The notes below the pieces were generated by a model, which was given only the letters and a program-made list of their open reading frames with translations, did no database searches and was not told the origin of the DNA. Positions 38,910-48,310 of a stretch of DNA of 64,000 nucleotides are shown here, piece by piece. Position 1 is the stretch's first letter, and each line of letters starts with the position of its first letter. The position numbers were made by a program, and so were the translations under genes. This stretch comes from an uncultured Bacteroidales bacterium (lineage in GTDB: Bacteria > Bacteroidota > Bacteroidia > Bacteroidales > UBA932): NCBI GenBank assembly GCA_944326325.1, contig CALVDQ010000001.1, positions 248,001-312,000 on the forward strand. Direction: 5' to 3'.

Positions 38910-40184
38910 ATGAAAAAAATTCTCCTATCATTTGCATTGGCTGCCGCAGCCTTGTCGGCCTGCCAGAACAAGACAGAAGATTATTCCTGGGTAAAAAAAG
39001 GTATAGATACGGCAGCCTCCCAGCTGAAGTCCGCCGCCGAAGAGATAAGGGGTACAGGTATGCTTCCGCGCTCTATCTGGGTCGGCTATGACATGGACTT
39101 CCTGGAGCGGCAGCTTGAACGCGACCGCTCCACGTTCGTGGATTCCCTCAGGGCGCTGCCGGCTCCGGGAAAAGAAGGTACGCTCAGGCTCTGCGACATC
39201 TACGACTGGACAAGCGGTTTTTTCCCGGGCAGCCTCTGGTATGCGTACGAACTGACCGGCGACCAGACCTTGAAATCCGATGCCATATATTATACTGAAC
39301 TTCTCGACCCGATACGCCGCTATACCGGCACCCACGACCTTGGGTTCATGATAAACTGCAGTTACGGCAATGCCCTCAGGCTTTCGCCGTCCGACACGAT
39401 CCCTGCGGTCCTCGTCGAGACTTCGGACAATCTCTGCAGCCGGTTCAAGGACTCCATAGGCTGTATCCGCTCCTGGGACTTCGGCCCGTGGAACTTTCCT
39501 GTCATAATCGACAACATGATGAACCTCGACCTGCTTTTCACGGCATCCAGGCTCACGGGAGACAGTAAATACAAGGATATCGCCATCCGGCACGCCGACC
39601 ATACCATGGCCAACCATTTCCGTCCTGACTACACCAGCTGGCACGTCGTAAGCTACAATGACGACGGTACGGTAGAGCTCCGCCAGACTTTCCAGGGAAA
39701 GAGCGATGACTCTGCCTGGGCACGCGGACAGGCCTGGGCCGTGTACGGCTACACATCCTGCTACCGCGAGACCGGTGACAGGAAATACCTGGACTTCGCG
39801 CGCAATATCGCCGACATGATCATGACCAGGGTTGCGGCCGAGGATGCCGTGCCTTATTGGGACTACAACGCTCCTGTCACGGAGGAAACACCTCGAGACG
39901 CTTCGGCAGGGGCTGTAACCGCCTGCGCCATGCTCGAACTCGGGACAATGGTCCCTGACGGACAGAAATACCTCGACTATGGCGAGAAGATTCTGAAGAG
40001 CCTGTCATCCGACGCCTATCTTGCCGCTCCGGGGGAGAACTGCGGATTCGTGCTCATGCACTCGGTAGGCTCCCTGCCGAACGGATCCGAGATTGACACT
40101 CCTCTGAATTATGCCGACTATTATTATCTCGAGGGGCTGAAAAGATATATGGAACTGAAGGGACTTGCCTACAGCGACCTGTAG
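38910..40184 (+). CDS. GH88 unsaturated glucuronyl hydrolase lipoprotein
   Basis: The ATG at 38910 opens a lipoprotein signal (MKKILLSFALAAAALSAC, Cys18); the longer frame from 38862 has none. The alpha6/alpha6 barrel carries both GH88 catalytic Asp motifs, Asp143 (THDLGFMINCSYG) and Asp201 (FPVIIDNMMNLDLL), plus DDSAWARGQAWAVYG. The enzyme hydrates the C4-C5 double bond of the unsaturated uronic acid left by polysaccharide lyases and so releases the sugar. That fits its place as the first gene of the operon with a PL12 lyase and sulfatases. Length (424 aa) is normal. Confidence 0.93.
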   Translation: MKKILLSFALAAAALSACQNKTEDYSWVKKGIDTAASQLKSAAEEIRGTGMLPRSIWVGYDMDFLERQLERDRSTFVDSLRALPAPGKEGTLRLCDIYDWTSGFFPGSLWYAYELTGDQTLKSDAIYYTELLDPIRRYTGTHDLGFMINCSYGNALRLSPSDTIPAVLVETSDNLCSRFKDSIGCIRSWDFGPWNFPVIIDNMMNLDLLFTASRLTGDSKYKDIAIRHADHTMANHFRPDYTSWHVVSYNDDGTVELRQTFQGKSDDSAWARGQAWAVYGYTSCYRETGDRKYLDFARNIADMIMTRVAAEDAVPYWDYNAPVTEETPRDASAGAVTACAMLELGTMVPDGQKYLDYGEKILKSLSSDAYLAAPGENCGFVLMHSVGSLPNGSEIDTPLNYADYYYLEGLKRYMELKGLAYSDL

Positions 40185-40280
40185 ACCTCCCGGTATCCCG
40201 CTGCTGCCTGAAAGGAAAATATTGAAAACTGTTTGAACCGAAGGCTGCCTTGTACAGGGCAGCCTCTAAATAACACTGAA

Positions 40281-42296
40281 ATGAAAAAGACGATTTTTAC
40301 TGTTGCGGCCGTACTTGCGGCTATGACATTTCCGGCAGGGCTGTCCGCCCAGGAACTCAGGCCCGAGGTGTTCGGCCTCCTGGATCTAGACTGGCCCGGT
40401 CTGGAACAGGTAAAGAGCCTGCATGCCGAAGGCCGCGATTCACTGGCGGCGGCAGCCCTTCTCGACTACTACCGTTCACGCAAGGACATCTGTACGCCGG
40501 AAATACAGGATGTCAGCAAGGTGAAGATATCAAAGACCCAGCAGAAATGGGCCGATGAAGCGCTCGAGCATACTTTTTATGTGCATGACGGATACCAGCC
40601 GTCGTTCAATTACGGCAAGGACATCAACTGGCAGTACTGGCCTGTCCGGGACAACGAGTTGCGCTGGCAGCTGCACCGGCACAAATGGTTCTCTCCTATG
40701 GGGTATGCCTACAGGGTGAGCGGCGACGAGAAATATGCCAGGGAATGGGCTTTCCAGTATATGGACTGGATCAGGAAGAACCCTCTTGCGGATGTGACTA
40801 AGGATGACTATGAGATGGTGAGCAGCGGAGAGATAAAGGGGGATGCCGAGAATGCCCGTTTCGCATGGAGGCCGCTTGAGGTAAGCCACCGGCTGCAGGA
40901 CCAGTGTTTCCAGTTCCAGCTGTTCATCGATTCCCCTTCCTTCACGCCTGAATTCCTGACCGAATTCCTCGTGAACTATCACCGGCACGCGGACCACATT
41001 CTGCACAATTATTCGGAAAAGGGTAACCATCTGCTTTTCGAAGCACAGAGGATGATCTATGCCGGGGCCTTCTTCCCCGAATTCAAGGAGGCATCCGTCT
41101 GGAGGCAAAGCGGAGTCGATATCCTTAACCGCGAGATAAATGTCCAGGTCTACGAAGACGGAGGACAGTTCGAACTGGATCCGCATTATCACCTGGCTAC
41201 CATCGAGATTTTCATCAAGGCCCTCCAGGCGGCGGACCTGAACGGCTTCCGCGATGATTTCCCGCAGAGCTATATCGATACTGTGGAGAAGATGATAGTC
41301 TTCTACGCCAATATCTGTTTCCCTGACTACACGAACCCTCTTTTCAGCGACGCGAAGCTGACGAAAAAGGAGAGCATGATAGCCAATTACAGGAAATGGT
41401 CGAAGATCTTCCCTGACAATATGTTTATCAGGTACCTTGCAACGGAAGGCAAGGAAGGCGCCCTTCCGGACTATCTGTCCAAAGGATTCCTGAAATCCGG
41501 ATTTTTCGTGTTCCGCAACGGATGGGGCATGGATGCCCTGCAGATGGTCGTCAAGGCCGGACCGAAAGGGGAGTGGCACTGCCAGCCGGACAACGGTACC
41601 TTCGAGATGTGGTACAACGGGCGCAGCCTTTTCCAGGACTCCGGTTCATACGTCTATGCCGGGGATGCTGAGGTGATGGAATGGAGGAACTGGTTCCGTG
41701 CCACAGCCCATCACAACACCCTTACCCTGAACGACAAGAATCTCGAGACAACCGAGTCGAAGACTCTGCTGTGGCAGCCGGAGGGTGATGTACAGATACT
41801 TGTGACCGAGAATCCGGGCTACAAGGACCTGAAGCACCGCCGTTCGGTCTTCTTCGTGGACGGGAAATATTTCGTGATAGTCGATGAGGCGGTCGGTTCC
41901 GTTTCCGGCAACAACAATATCAGCCTCCACTTCCAGATGCCGAGAGGCGATGTCCCTAACAGCCGTGAAGACATGACTTTCTACACGAATTTCGATGACG
42001 GCAGCAATTTCATGTTCCGCTGCTTCGGACCGGACAACATGACGATGAAGAAAGAGAAAGGCTGGCTTTCTACGGCCTACAACAAGAAAGTGCAGAGGAT
42101 GAATGTCAGCTTCAATGTGAAGAAGGGGGATATGCCTGCCGTAAGGTACATCACGGTCATCTACCCTAAGGAAACCGCCGGCAAGGAACCTGCCATGACG
42201 GCGAAATTCATTAAGAAGGACTTCAGCGAGAACGGTCTGAAGATCCAGGTCAAGGTCGGAAAGGAGAAGAAAAGGACGCTGGGATATGAACTTTAG
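40281..42296 (+). CDS. PL12 heparan-sulfate lyase (heparinase III-like)
   Basis: The ATG at 40281 opens a signal peptase I signal (MKKTIFTVAAVLAAMTFPAGLSAQ), so the protein is periplasmic. Extended similarity to Pedobacter heparinase III is recognisable: LLDLDWPGLEQVK, YGKDINWQYWPVRDNELRWQ, GDEKYAREWAFQY, WRPLEVSHRLQ. The catalytic residues are Asn249 (EKGNHLLFEAQR), Tyr303 (DPHYHLA) and His433 (EWHCQPDNGTF). It cleaves low-sulfated heparan sulfate by beta-elimination, giving substrate for the upstream GH88. The 671-aa length fits the family. Its stop overlaps the start of the next gene by 11 bases, so translation is coupled. Confidence 0.93.
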   Translation: MKKTIFTVAAVLAAMTFPAGLSAQELRPEVFGLLDLDWPGLEQVKSLHAEGRDSLAAAALLDYYRSRKDICTPEIQDVSKVKISKTQQKWADEALEHTFYVHDGYQPSFNYGKDINWQYWPVRDNELRWQLHRHKWFSPMGYAYRVSGDEKYAREWAFQYMDWIRKNPLADVTKDDYEMVSSGEIKGDAENARFAWRPLEVSHRLQDQCFQFQLFIDSPSFTPEFLTEFLVNYHRHADHILHNYSEKGNHLLFEAQRMIYAGAFFPEFKEASVWRQSGVDILNREINVQVYEDGGQFELDPHYHLATIEIFIKALQAADLNGFRDDFPQSYIDTVEKMIVFYANICFPDYTNPLFSDAKLTKKESMIANYRKWSKIFPDNMFIRYLATEGKEGALPDYLSKGFLKSGFFVFRNGWGMDALQMVVKAGPKGEWHCQPDNGTFEMWYNGRSLFQDSGSYVYAGDAEVMEWRNWFRATAHHNTLTLNDKNLETTESKTLLWQPEGDVQILVTENPGYKDLKHRRSVFFVDGKYFVIVDEAVGSVSGNNNISLHFQMPRGDVPNSREDMTFYTNFDDGSNFMFRCFGPDNMTMKKEKGWLSTAYNKKVQRMNVSFNVKKGDMPAVRYITVIYPKETAGKEPAMTAKFIKKDFSENGLKIQVKVGKEKKRTLGYEL

Positions 42297-43896
42297 GAAA
42301 TTTAACGCGATAGCGGCAATCCCGGCGGCGGTGGCAGGGGTTGCAGGCTGCGGACAGACCAAACAGGCGCAGCCGAACATAATCTTCATAATGACGGATG
42401 ACCACACTACCCAGGCCATGTCCTGCTACGGCGGGAATCTCGTGGAGACCCCGAACATGGACCGCCTGGCCCGTGAGGGGATGAGATTTGACAACTGTTA
42501 TGCGGTCAATGCGTTGTCCGGTCCTTCCAGAGCCTGTATACTCACGGGAAAGTTCAGTCACGTCAATGGCTTCACTGACAACGCCTGCACTTTCGACGGA
42601 GACCAGCAGACCCTGCCGAAGCTCCTGCAGCAGGCCGGATACCAGACAGCCGTAATAGGAAAATGGCATCTGATTTCCGAACCCCAGGGTTTTGATTACT
42701 GGAGCATACTTACGGGACAGGAAGAGCAGGGAGACTATTACGATCCTGACTTCAATGAAAACGGTACCGCTGTCACGGAGAAGGGATATGTGACCGACAT
42801 CATCACGGACAAGGCCCTTGACTTTATCGACCACAGGGACAAGAGCAAGCCGTTCTTCATGATGTTCCACCACAAGGCTCCCCACAGGAACTGGATGCCG
42901 GCCCCGAGACATCTGGGGATGTTCAACGATACGGTCTTCCCTGAGCCGGAGAATCTTTTCGATGATTATTCCGGACGAGGCAGGGCCGCCAGGGAGCAGG
43001 ACATGAACCTCGAGAACACGTTCACCGAAGACTGGGACCTGAAACTCCTCACCCGCGAAGAAATGCTTGCCGACACGACGAACCGCCTCTACAAGGTCTA
43101 CAGCCGTATGCCTGCCGAGGTGCAGGAGAAATGGGACTCCGTCTATGCCGGACGTATAGCGGAATACCGCAGCGGGAATCTCAAGGGACGGGAGCTTGTG
43201 AGCTGGAAATACCAGCAGTACATGCGCGACTATCTTGCCACGGCGATGTCCGTGGATGAAAGCATCGGACGCCTTCTGGACCACCTCGAAAAGACCGGTG
43301 AACTGGACAATACCATCATTGTATATACCTCGGACCAGGGTTTCTTCCTTGGAGAACACGGATGGTTCGACAAACGTTTCATGTATGAAGAGTGCCAGCG
43401 GATGCCTCTGCTTGTGCGTTATCCTGCAGTCTTAAAGCCAGGCTCGGTTTCATCGGCCATCTGCATGAATGTGGATTTCGCCCCTACTTTCCTTGATTTC
43501 GCAGGGGTGGAGATCCCGTCCGACATCCAGGGGATGTCTCTCAGGCCGGTGATGGAAAATGCCGGTGCTGTCCCCGGAGACTGGAGGAAGGCCGCCTATT
43601 ACCATTACTACGAGTATCCTGCCGAGCATTCCGTGAAGCGTCACTACGGTATCCGGACAGCGGACTACAAGCTGATACATTTTTATAATGATATCGATGA
43701 ATGGGAACTGTATGACCTGAAGAAGGACCCGCATGAGATGAACAGTGTCTACAATGACCCGGGATATGCCGGAGTGCAGACTGAAATGCACAGGTTGCTG
43801 GATGAGGTCCAGCGGCAGTATGGAGATACGGATCCGGACGAGACCGAAAAGGTGCTGTTCCACGGTGACAGACGGTTCCAGAAGAGAGGCAAGTGA
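42286..43896 (+). CDS. Serine-type S1 sulfatase, heparan 6-O-sulfatase-like (S1_11)
   Basis: Lipoprotein signal with Cys22 (AAVAGVAGC). Sulfatase core: metal-binding NIIFIMTDDH (Asp38, Asp39), the active-site signature SGPSR with Ser78 needing conversion to formylglycine, GKWHL and YTSDQGFFLGEHGWFDKR. Length (536 aa) and the whole architecture resemble N-acetylglucosamine-6-O-sulfatases of gut Bacteroides heparin loci (subfamily S1_11), an assignment by recall rather than by search. It would take the 6-O-sulfate from heparan disaccharides. The start codon overlaps the PL12 stop, linking the two products. Confidence 0.88.
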   Translation: MNFRKFNAIAAIPAAVAGVAGCGQTKQAQPNIIFIMTDDHTTQAMSCYGGNLVETPNMDRLAREGMRFDNCYAVNALSGPSRACILTGKFSHVNGFTDNACTFDGDQQTLPKLLQQAGYQTAVIGKWHLISEPQGFDYWSILTGQEEQGDYYDPDFNENGTAVTEKGYVTDIITDKALDFIDHRDKSKPFFMMFHHKAPHRNWMPAPRHLGMFNDTVFPEPENLFDDYSGRGRAAREQDMNLENTFTEDWDLKLLTREEMLADTTNRLYKVYSRMPAEVQEKWDSVYAGRIAEYRSGNLKGRELVSWKYQQYMRDYLATAMSVDESIGRLLDHLEKTGELDNTIIVYTSDQGFFLGEHGWFDKRFMYEECQRMPLLVRYPAVLKPGSVSSAICMNVDFAPTFLDFAGVEIPSDIQGMSLRPVMENAGAVPGDWRKAAYYHYYEYPAEHSVKRHYGIRTADYKLIHFYNDIDEWELYDLKKDPHEMNSVYNDPGYAGVQTEMHRLLDEVQRQYGDTDPDETEKVLFHGDRRFQKRGK

Positions 43897-43933
43897 AGCT
43901 GAAAAAAGAAAACTAACTGATAATCAATAATTT

Positions 43934-45559
43934 ATGGACAGGAGAGATTTTATCAAGACATCGGGCTGGTCTCTTGTAGGACTGGCGGCTTCGGGAAGCC
44001 TGCTGAAAGCCTGTGCTCCCGGGACAAAGGAAGCGAAAAAGATAATGCCGTCACCTACCGGGCTCAAGATGTACTGGGGTGACCTTCACAATCACTGCAA
44101 CATTACATACGGACATGGAGACATGAGGGATGCCTTCGAGGCTGCCAAGACGCAGCTCGATTTCGTCAGTGTCACCCCTCATGCCATGTGGCCGGATATC
44201 CCGGGGGAGAACGACCCGCGTCTTGAATGGGTCATTGCATACCACACGGACGCTTTCAAGCGCCTGAGAAGCGGCAACTACCAGAAATACGTCCGTATGA
44301 CGAACGAATACAACAAGGAGGGGGAATTCCTGACTTTCGTTGGTTACGAGGCCCACAGTATGGAGCATGGTGACCATGTCGCCCTCAACTATGATCTGGA
44401 TGCGCCTCTTGTGGAATGCACCTCTATCGAAGACTGGAAACAGAAGGCTCGCGGGCATAAAGTGTTCATCACTCCGCATCACATGGGATATCAGACCGGC
44501 TACCGCGGATACAACTGGAAATTCTTTACGGAAGGGGACCAGACCCCGTTCGTAGAAATGTACTCCCGCCACGGCCTTGCCGAAAGCGACCAGGGGGACT
44601 ATCCGTATCTGCATGACATGGGACCGCGCCAGTGGGAAGGTACTGTACAGTACGGACTGAGCCTCGGGCACAAATTCGGCCTTATCGGGTCTACGGACCA
44701 GCATTCCGGTTATCCAGGAAGCTATGGTGACGGCCGTGTCGGTGTCCTTGCGCCTTCCCTTACCCGCGATGCGATCTGGGAAGGGCTCCGCACCCGTCAT
44801 GTCTGCTGCGCGACAGGCGACAAGATAAACATCGATTTCAGGATAAATGACGCCATGATGGGCGATGTGGTCCGTGGCGGGCACCGGCGTATATACGTCA
44901 ATGTTACCGGAGACAGCTGCATCGACTATGTGGATATAATAAAGAACGGCCGTCTTCTCGCACGTATGAACGGGCCGTATACTCCTGTCATCCCTGACGG
45001 TGATATGGTACACTGCAAGGTAAAGGTGGAATTCGGCTGGAACCGCGAGGAAAGGTATGTAGAGTGGAACGGACGTCTTTCCGTCAACAAGGGACGTATC
45101 CTCAGCGTCACCCCATGTTTCCGGGGAGCCGCCTTCACTTCGCCTCAGCCGGGCGAGTCGGAGTTCCATACCAGGGTAAACAGGATACTTTCGGTTTCCG
45201 ACAATGCGACCGAACTGAAGATGTTTTCCACCAAGAACCCGAACACCCTTACCCCTGCCACCCAGGCTGTCACCCTTGAGCTTGAGGTCCCGAAGGATGC
45301 TGTCCTGACGGCCGATTTCAACGGCAAGGAATTCAGCCACAGCATCGCCGAACTTCTCGAAGGCTCACGTTCACATTTCATGATCGGCTGGCTCAGCGAA
45401 GCTATCCTTTTCAACAGAGCCATGCCTGAAAGTTGCTATACCATAGAACATTACATGGAAGATAAAGAACAGGAGAAGGATACGGACTATTATTATGTAA
45501 GGGTGCGGCAGAGAGATCAGCAGTGGGCCTGGTCATCTCCTATATGGGTAACCGCATAG
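43934..45559 (+). CDS. PHP/DUF3604-like metal-dependent protein with Tat-like lipoprotein signal
   Basis: The N-terminus is a twin-arginine-type signal (MDRRDFIKTSGWSLVGLAASG) that ends in a lipobox, LLKAC with Cys27. The mature protein starts with a PHP-type metal site, MYWGDLHNHCNITYGHGD (Asp50, His52, His54), and further on has VTPHAMWPD, FITPHHMGY and GLIGSTDQHSG. Together these are the His/Asp ligands expected for a two- or three-metal hydrolase centre. I place it with DUF3604/PHP proteins, whose substrates are largely unknown. It is the last gene before a terminator in an operon dedicated to heparan breakdown, so a role in that pathway, for instance hydrolysis of a phosphate or sulfate ester, is an inference. 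Confidence 0.8.
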   Translation: MDRRDFIKTSGWSLVGLAASGSLLKACAPGTKEAKKIMPSPTGLKMYWGDLHNHCNITYGHGDMRDAFEAAKTQLDFVSVTPHAMWPDIPGENDPRLEWVIAYHTDAFKRLRSGNYQKYVRMTNEYNKEGEFLTFVGYEAHSMEHGDHVALNYDLDAPLVECTSIEDWKQKARGHKVFITPHHMGYQTGYRGYNWKFFTEGDQTPFVEMYSRHGLAESDQGDYPYLHDMGPRQWEGTVQYGLSLGHKFGLIGSTDQHSGYPGSYGDGRVGVLAPSLTRDAIWEGLRTRHVCCATGDKINIDFRINDAMMGDVVRGGHRRIYVNVTGDSCIDYVDIIKNGRLLARMNGPYTPVIPDGDMVHCKVKVEFGWNREERYVEWNGRLSVNKGRILSVTPCFRGAAFTSPQPGESEFHTRVNRILSVSDNATELKMFSTKNPNTLTPATQAVTLELEVPKDAVLTADFNGKEFSHSIAELLEGSRSHFMIGWLSEAILFNRAMPESCYTIEHYMEDKEQEKDTDYYYVRVRQRDQQWAWSSPIWVTA

Positions 45560-45572
45560 TCCGTCTCGGGGC

Positions 45573-45616
45573 AACGGCGGATTCTCCGGTGCCGGGCACA
45601 ATGGATCCGCCGTTTT
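45573..45616 (+). terminator. Terminator after the PHP gene
   Basis: AACGGCGGAT and ATCCGCCGTT form a perfect 10-bp stem around a 22-base GC-rich loop, followed by a short T-run. It separates the GH88-PL12-sulfatase-PHP operon from the ROK kinase, which has its own promoter. Confidence 0.75.
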
Positions 45617-45629
45617 GAAAAACAAATGG

Positions 45630-45637
45630 TATCTTTG
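45630..45637 (+). promoter_or_regulatory. -7 element of the ROK kinase-sulfatase pair
   Basis: TATCTTTG matches TAnnTTTG, 17 bases before the ATG at 45655. Coming straight after a terminator, it gives the kinase transcription independent of the lyase operon. Confidence 0.65.
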
Positions 45638-45654
45638 CGGAAATCGGAAAATAT

Positions 45655-46641
45655 ATGGACAATACAAGATATGCCATAGGGATTGACCTGGGCGGGACTT
45701 CGGTAAAGTTCGCGCTTATAGATGAGACGGGACGCTTCCATTTTGAAGGGATACTTCCTTCTATGGCTGACGTATCGGCGGAGGCTGTCATCGGGCAGAT
45801 ATCAAAGGCTGTTTCCGAAGTGAAGGACTATGCTTCGAAACACGGTATCGTGCTCTGCGGTGTCGGTATCGGTACTCCGGGCATTGTGGATGCTGCAGGA
45901 CGTATCGTTCTCGGAGGTGCCGAGAACATCAGAGGCTGGGAAAACCTTCCTCTGGCTGACCGCCTGGAAGAAATTTCCGGACTTCCTGTCGTGATGGGGA
46001 ATGATGCCAATATGATGGGGCTCGGAGAGACTGTCTTCGGTGCAGGCAAAGGCGCTTCCGACGTGGTCTTCATTACTGTGGGGACCGGAATCGGCGGAGC
46101 TGTTGTCATCGGCGGGAAACTGTTTGCAGGCTATGCGGGGCGAGGGACCGAACTCGGCCATGTCCCGTTGATTGCGGACGGGGAAAAATGTGCCTGCGGC
46201 TCTGTCGGCTGTCTCGAGCATTATGCTTCAGCCTCGGCCCTGGTCCGGAGATACCGTGAACGGGCTCTGGAAAAGATGCGTACATCCTCGGAGTCTGCCG
46301 GTACCGATGGTTCCAGGACAGGGGAGGATCTGTCAAAAGTGGACGGCAAGTATATCGTGGACCTTTATAAGAAAGGAGATCCCCTTGCCGTCGCGAGCCT
46401 TGAGGAACATTGCGATTTCCTCGGGCACGGGATAGCCGGTTTCATCAATATTTTCAGTCCTCAGCGGATTGTCATAGGAGGAGGCTTGTCCCAGGCCGGA
46501 GATTTCTACATCGGAATGGTACGGAAAGCCGCAATGCGTTATGCGATGCCGGACTGTGCCGTGAACACGGAGATTGTGGCGGCTGAACTCGGCAACAGGG
46601 CCGGCTGTCTCGGTGCCGCTTCCAGCTTTTTTCTTTCTTGA
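45655..46641 (+). CDS. ROK family sugar kinase with zinc-binding motif
   Basis: ATP-binding DLGGTSVKFALID at residues 11-23, catalytic Asp117 in GNDANMMGLGE, and the ROK zinc site His169 (ELGHVPL) with Cys179, Cys181 and Cys186 in CACGSVGCLEHY. The family phosphorylates free sugars such as glucose, N-acetylglucosamine or N-acetylmannosamine in the cytoplasm. Next to heparan-degrading enzymes the likely substrate is N-acetylglucosamine or glucosamine, but this is inferred from context. It has its own promoter and is followed 20 bases later by a sulfatase. Confidence 0.9.
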   Translation: MDNTRYAIGIDLGGTSVKFALIDETGRFHFEGILPSMADVSAEAVIGQISKAVSEVKDYASKHGIVLCGVGIGTPGIVDAAGRIVLGGAENIRGWENLPLADRLEEISGLPVVMGNDANMMGLGETVFGAGKGASDVVFITVGTGIGGAVVIGGKLFAGYAGRGTELGHVPLIADGEKCACGSVGCLEHYASASALVRRYRERALEKMRTSSESAGTDGSRTGEDLSKVDGKYIVDLYKKGDPLAVASLEEHCDFLGHGIAGFINIFSPQRIVIGGGLSQAGDFYIGMVRKAAMRYAMPDCAVNTEIVAAELGNRAGCLGAASSFFLS

Positions 46642-46661
46642 CTTGTCGAAAACATTTGATA

Positions 46662-48032
46662 ATGAACAGAACACATAGATTGTTGCTGCTGTCGGGCACT
46701 ATGCTGCCTGCTGCAGCCATGGCGCAGGAGCGCCCGAATATCATCTATATAATGACTGACCAGCAGACGGCTGAGGCCATGAGCTGTGCAGGGAATCCGG
46801 ATGTGTCCACTCCGAACATGGACAGGCTGGCGGAAAGGGGAGTACGCTTCGTCAATGCATATTGCGCCATGCCTCTCAGCGGCCCTTCCCGTGCCGCCAT
46901 GTTCACCGGATATATGCCGAGCGAGACCGGCATGATCGAGAACGAGATGCCTCTTAAGGATTCATTGAGGGAGAATACCCTCGGGTCTTTGGTAGCGGCG
47001 GCCGGATATGACTGCGCTTATGCCGGGAAATGGCACGTGAATACCGTCGATCTTCCTGCGGACGTGGCTTTCGGTTTCAGGAAGCTGCATAACCACGATG
47101 ACCGCGGACTGGCCGAAGCCTGCGTCTCTTATCTCAGGGAGAAGCACAGGAAACCGTTCTTCCTCGTGGCTTCATATATCAACCCGCACAATATCTGTGA
47201 GTTTGCCCGCAATCAGAATACGCCTCATGCGCAGATCCCGGAGTTTACACTCGAAGACTGCCCGACACTACCGGCCAACTATGCCGTGAATCCTTATGAT
47301 GCTTCCGTGCTTCAGTTCGAGAAGAGACAGAACTATTCCCTTTATCCTTCACAGGATTTCCGGCCGGATGACTGGAGACGTTACCGCTATGCCTATTATC
47401 GTCTTGTCGAGGCTGTAGACGCGGAAATAGGGAAGATAATCGATGAAATAGACCGTCAGGATCTCTGGAAGAACTCAGTCATCATCTTCACAAGCGACCA
47501 CGGTGACGGTTGCGGAGCCCATCAGTGGAACCAGAAGACCGTACTTTACGAAGAAGTGGCCAATGTCCCTCTGATTGTCTGCCTTCCTGGAGGCCGCAAT
47601 GCCGGGACCATACTTCCCCAGCTTGTCAATAACGGCATCGATCTCATGCCTTCCGTCTGCGACTGGGCCGGAGCAAAAGTACCTTCCGGACGTTCCGGTC
47701 TCAGCATAAGGAATATAGTGGAATCCGGCAGTCCTGAGACTCCTCTGCGTGACTATGTTGTCACGGAAACCAATTTCAACCAGACTGCAGGCACCCTCGG
47801 CTGGATGGTCCGTACTCCAAAATACAAATACGTCCTTTACGACAAAGGTCTCTACCGTGAGCAGCTTTACAACATGGACACTGACAGAGGCGAAATGGTA
47901 AATCTCGCCGTTGATTCAAAATACCATGATATCCTTCTCGAGCATCGGGCGATGTTGCGGGAGTGGATGGAGGGGCATCCGGGGCCGGGGAGGGGACGTC
48001 ATTTACGCTTTATCCCGTCCGGGCTGGAATAA
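46662..48032 (+). CDS. Serine-type S1 sulfatase
   Basis: The ATG at 46662 opens a signal peptide (MNRTHRLLLLSGTMLPAAAMAQ). The fold begins NIIYIMTDQQTAEAMSC (Asp33, Gln34), with signature SGPSR (Ser73), then GKWHVNTVDLP and FTSDHGDGCGAHQWNQKT. At 456 aa it is shorter than the other two sulfatases here. The Asp-Gln start of the metal site occurs in several S1 subfamilies acting on hexosamine or uronic acid sulfates; the exact target is not readable. It is co-transcribed with the ROK kinase. Its last codons run directly into the tandem repeats. Confidence 0.88.
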   Translation: MNRTHRLLLLSGTMLPAAAMAQERPNIIYIMTDQQTAEAMSCAGNPDVSTPNMDRLAERGVRFVNAYCAMPLSGPSRAAMFTGYMPSETGMIENEMPLKDSLRENTLGSLVAAAGYDCAYAGKWHVNTVDLPADVAFGFRKLHNHDDRGLAEACVSYLREKHRKPFFLVASYINPHNICEFARNQNTPHAQIPEFTLEDCPTLPANYAVNPYDASVLQFEKRQNYSLYPSQDFRPDDWRRYRYAYYRLVEAVDAEIGKIIDEIDRQDLWKNSVIIFTSDHGDGCGAHQWNQKTVLYEEVANVPLIVCLPGGRNAGTILPQLVNNGIDLMPSVCDWAGAKVPSGRSGLSIRNIVESGSPETPLRDYVVTETNFNQTAGTLGWMVRTPKYKYVLYDKGLYREQLYNMDTDRGEMVNLAVDSKYHDILLEHRAMLREWMEGHPGPGRGRHLRFIPSGLE

Positions 48033-48034
48033 CA

Positions 48035-48310
48035 GGTCGTCTGCGGCGTTGCCCGCCGACTCGTGAATCCTCACATACTTGAGTATGCTGCGGTTCCCTC
48101 GCGGCGTTGCGCCTTGCATCCGGCCAGTTCTTCCAGCCCGGTCGTGGCTGTTGGTTTTCGGGTTGTCTGCGGCGTTGCCCGCCGACTCGTGAATCCTCAC
48201 ATACTTGAGTATGCTGCGGTTCCCTCGCGGCGTTGCGCCTTGCATCCGGCCAGTTCTTCCAGCCCGGTCGTGGCTGTTGGTTTTCGGGTTGTCTGCGGCG
48301 TTGCCCGCCG
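48035..48310. repeat. 126-bp tandem direct repeat, about 2.2 copies
   Basis: Copy 1 (48035-48160) and copy 2 (48161-48286) differ at one base; a third copy breaks off after about 24 bases. Each full copy contains the near-palindrome CATACT-TG-AGTATG (first at 48074-48087) and GC-rich half-palindromes such as GCGGCGTTGCCCGCCG. The unit is a multiple of three, so it leaves long spurious reading frames, with a 42-residue repeat, on both strands. It lies between the convergent sulfatase and rpsC genes. Function unknown. Confidence 0.9.

Noticed and set aside
44051..45340. 429-codon minus-strand frame opposite the PHP gene
   Set aside because: Shadow frame; the plus strand encodes a protein with clear metal-site motifs.
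48035..48310. Possible CRISPR array
   Set aside because: The units are 126 bp and directly adjacent, with no unique spacers and no cas genes nearby.
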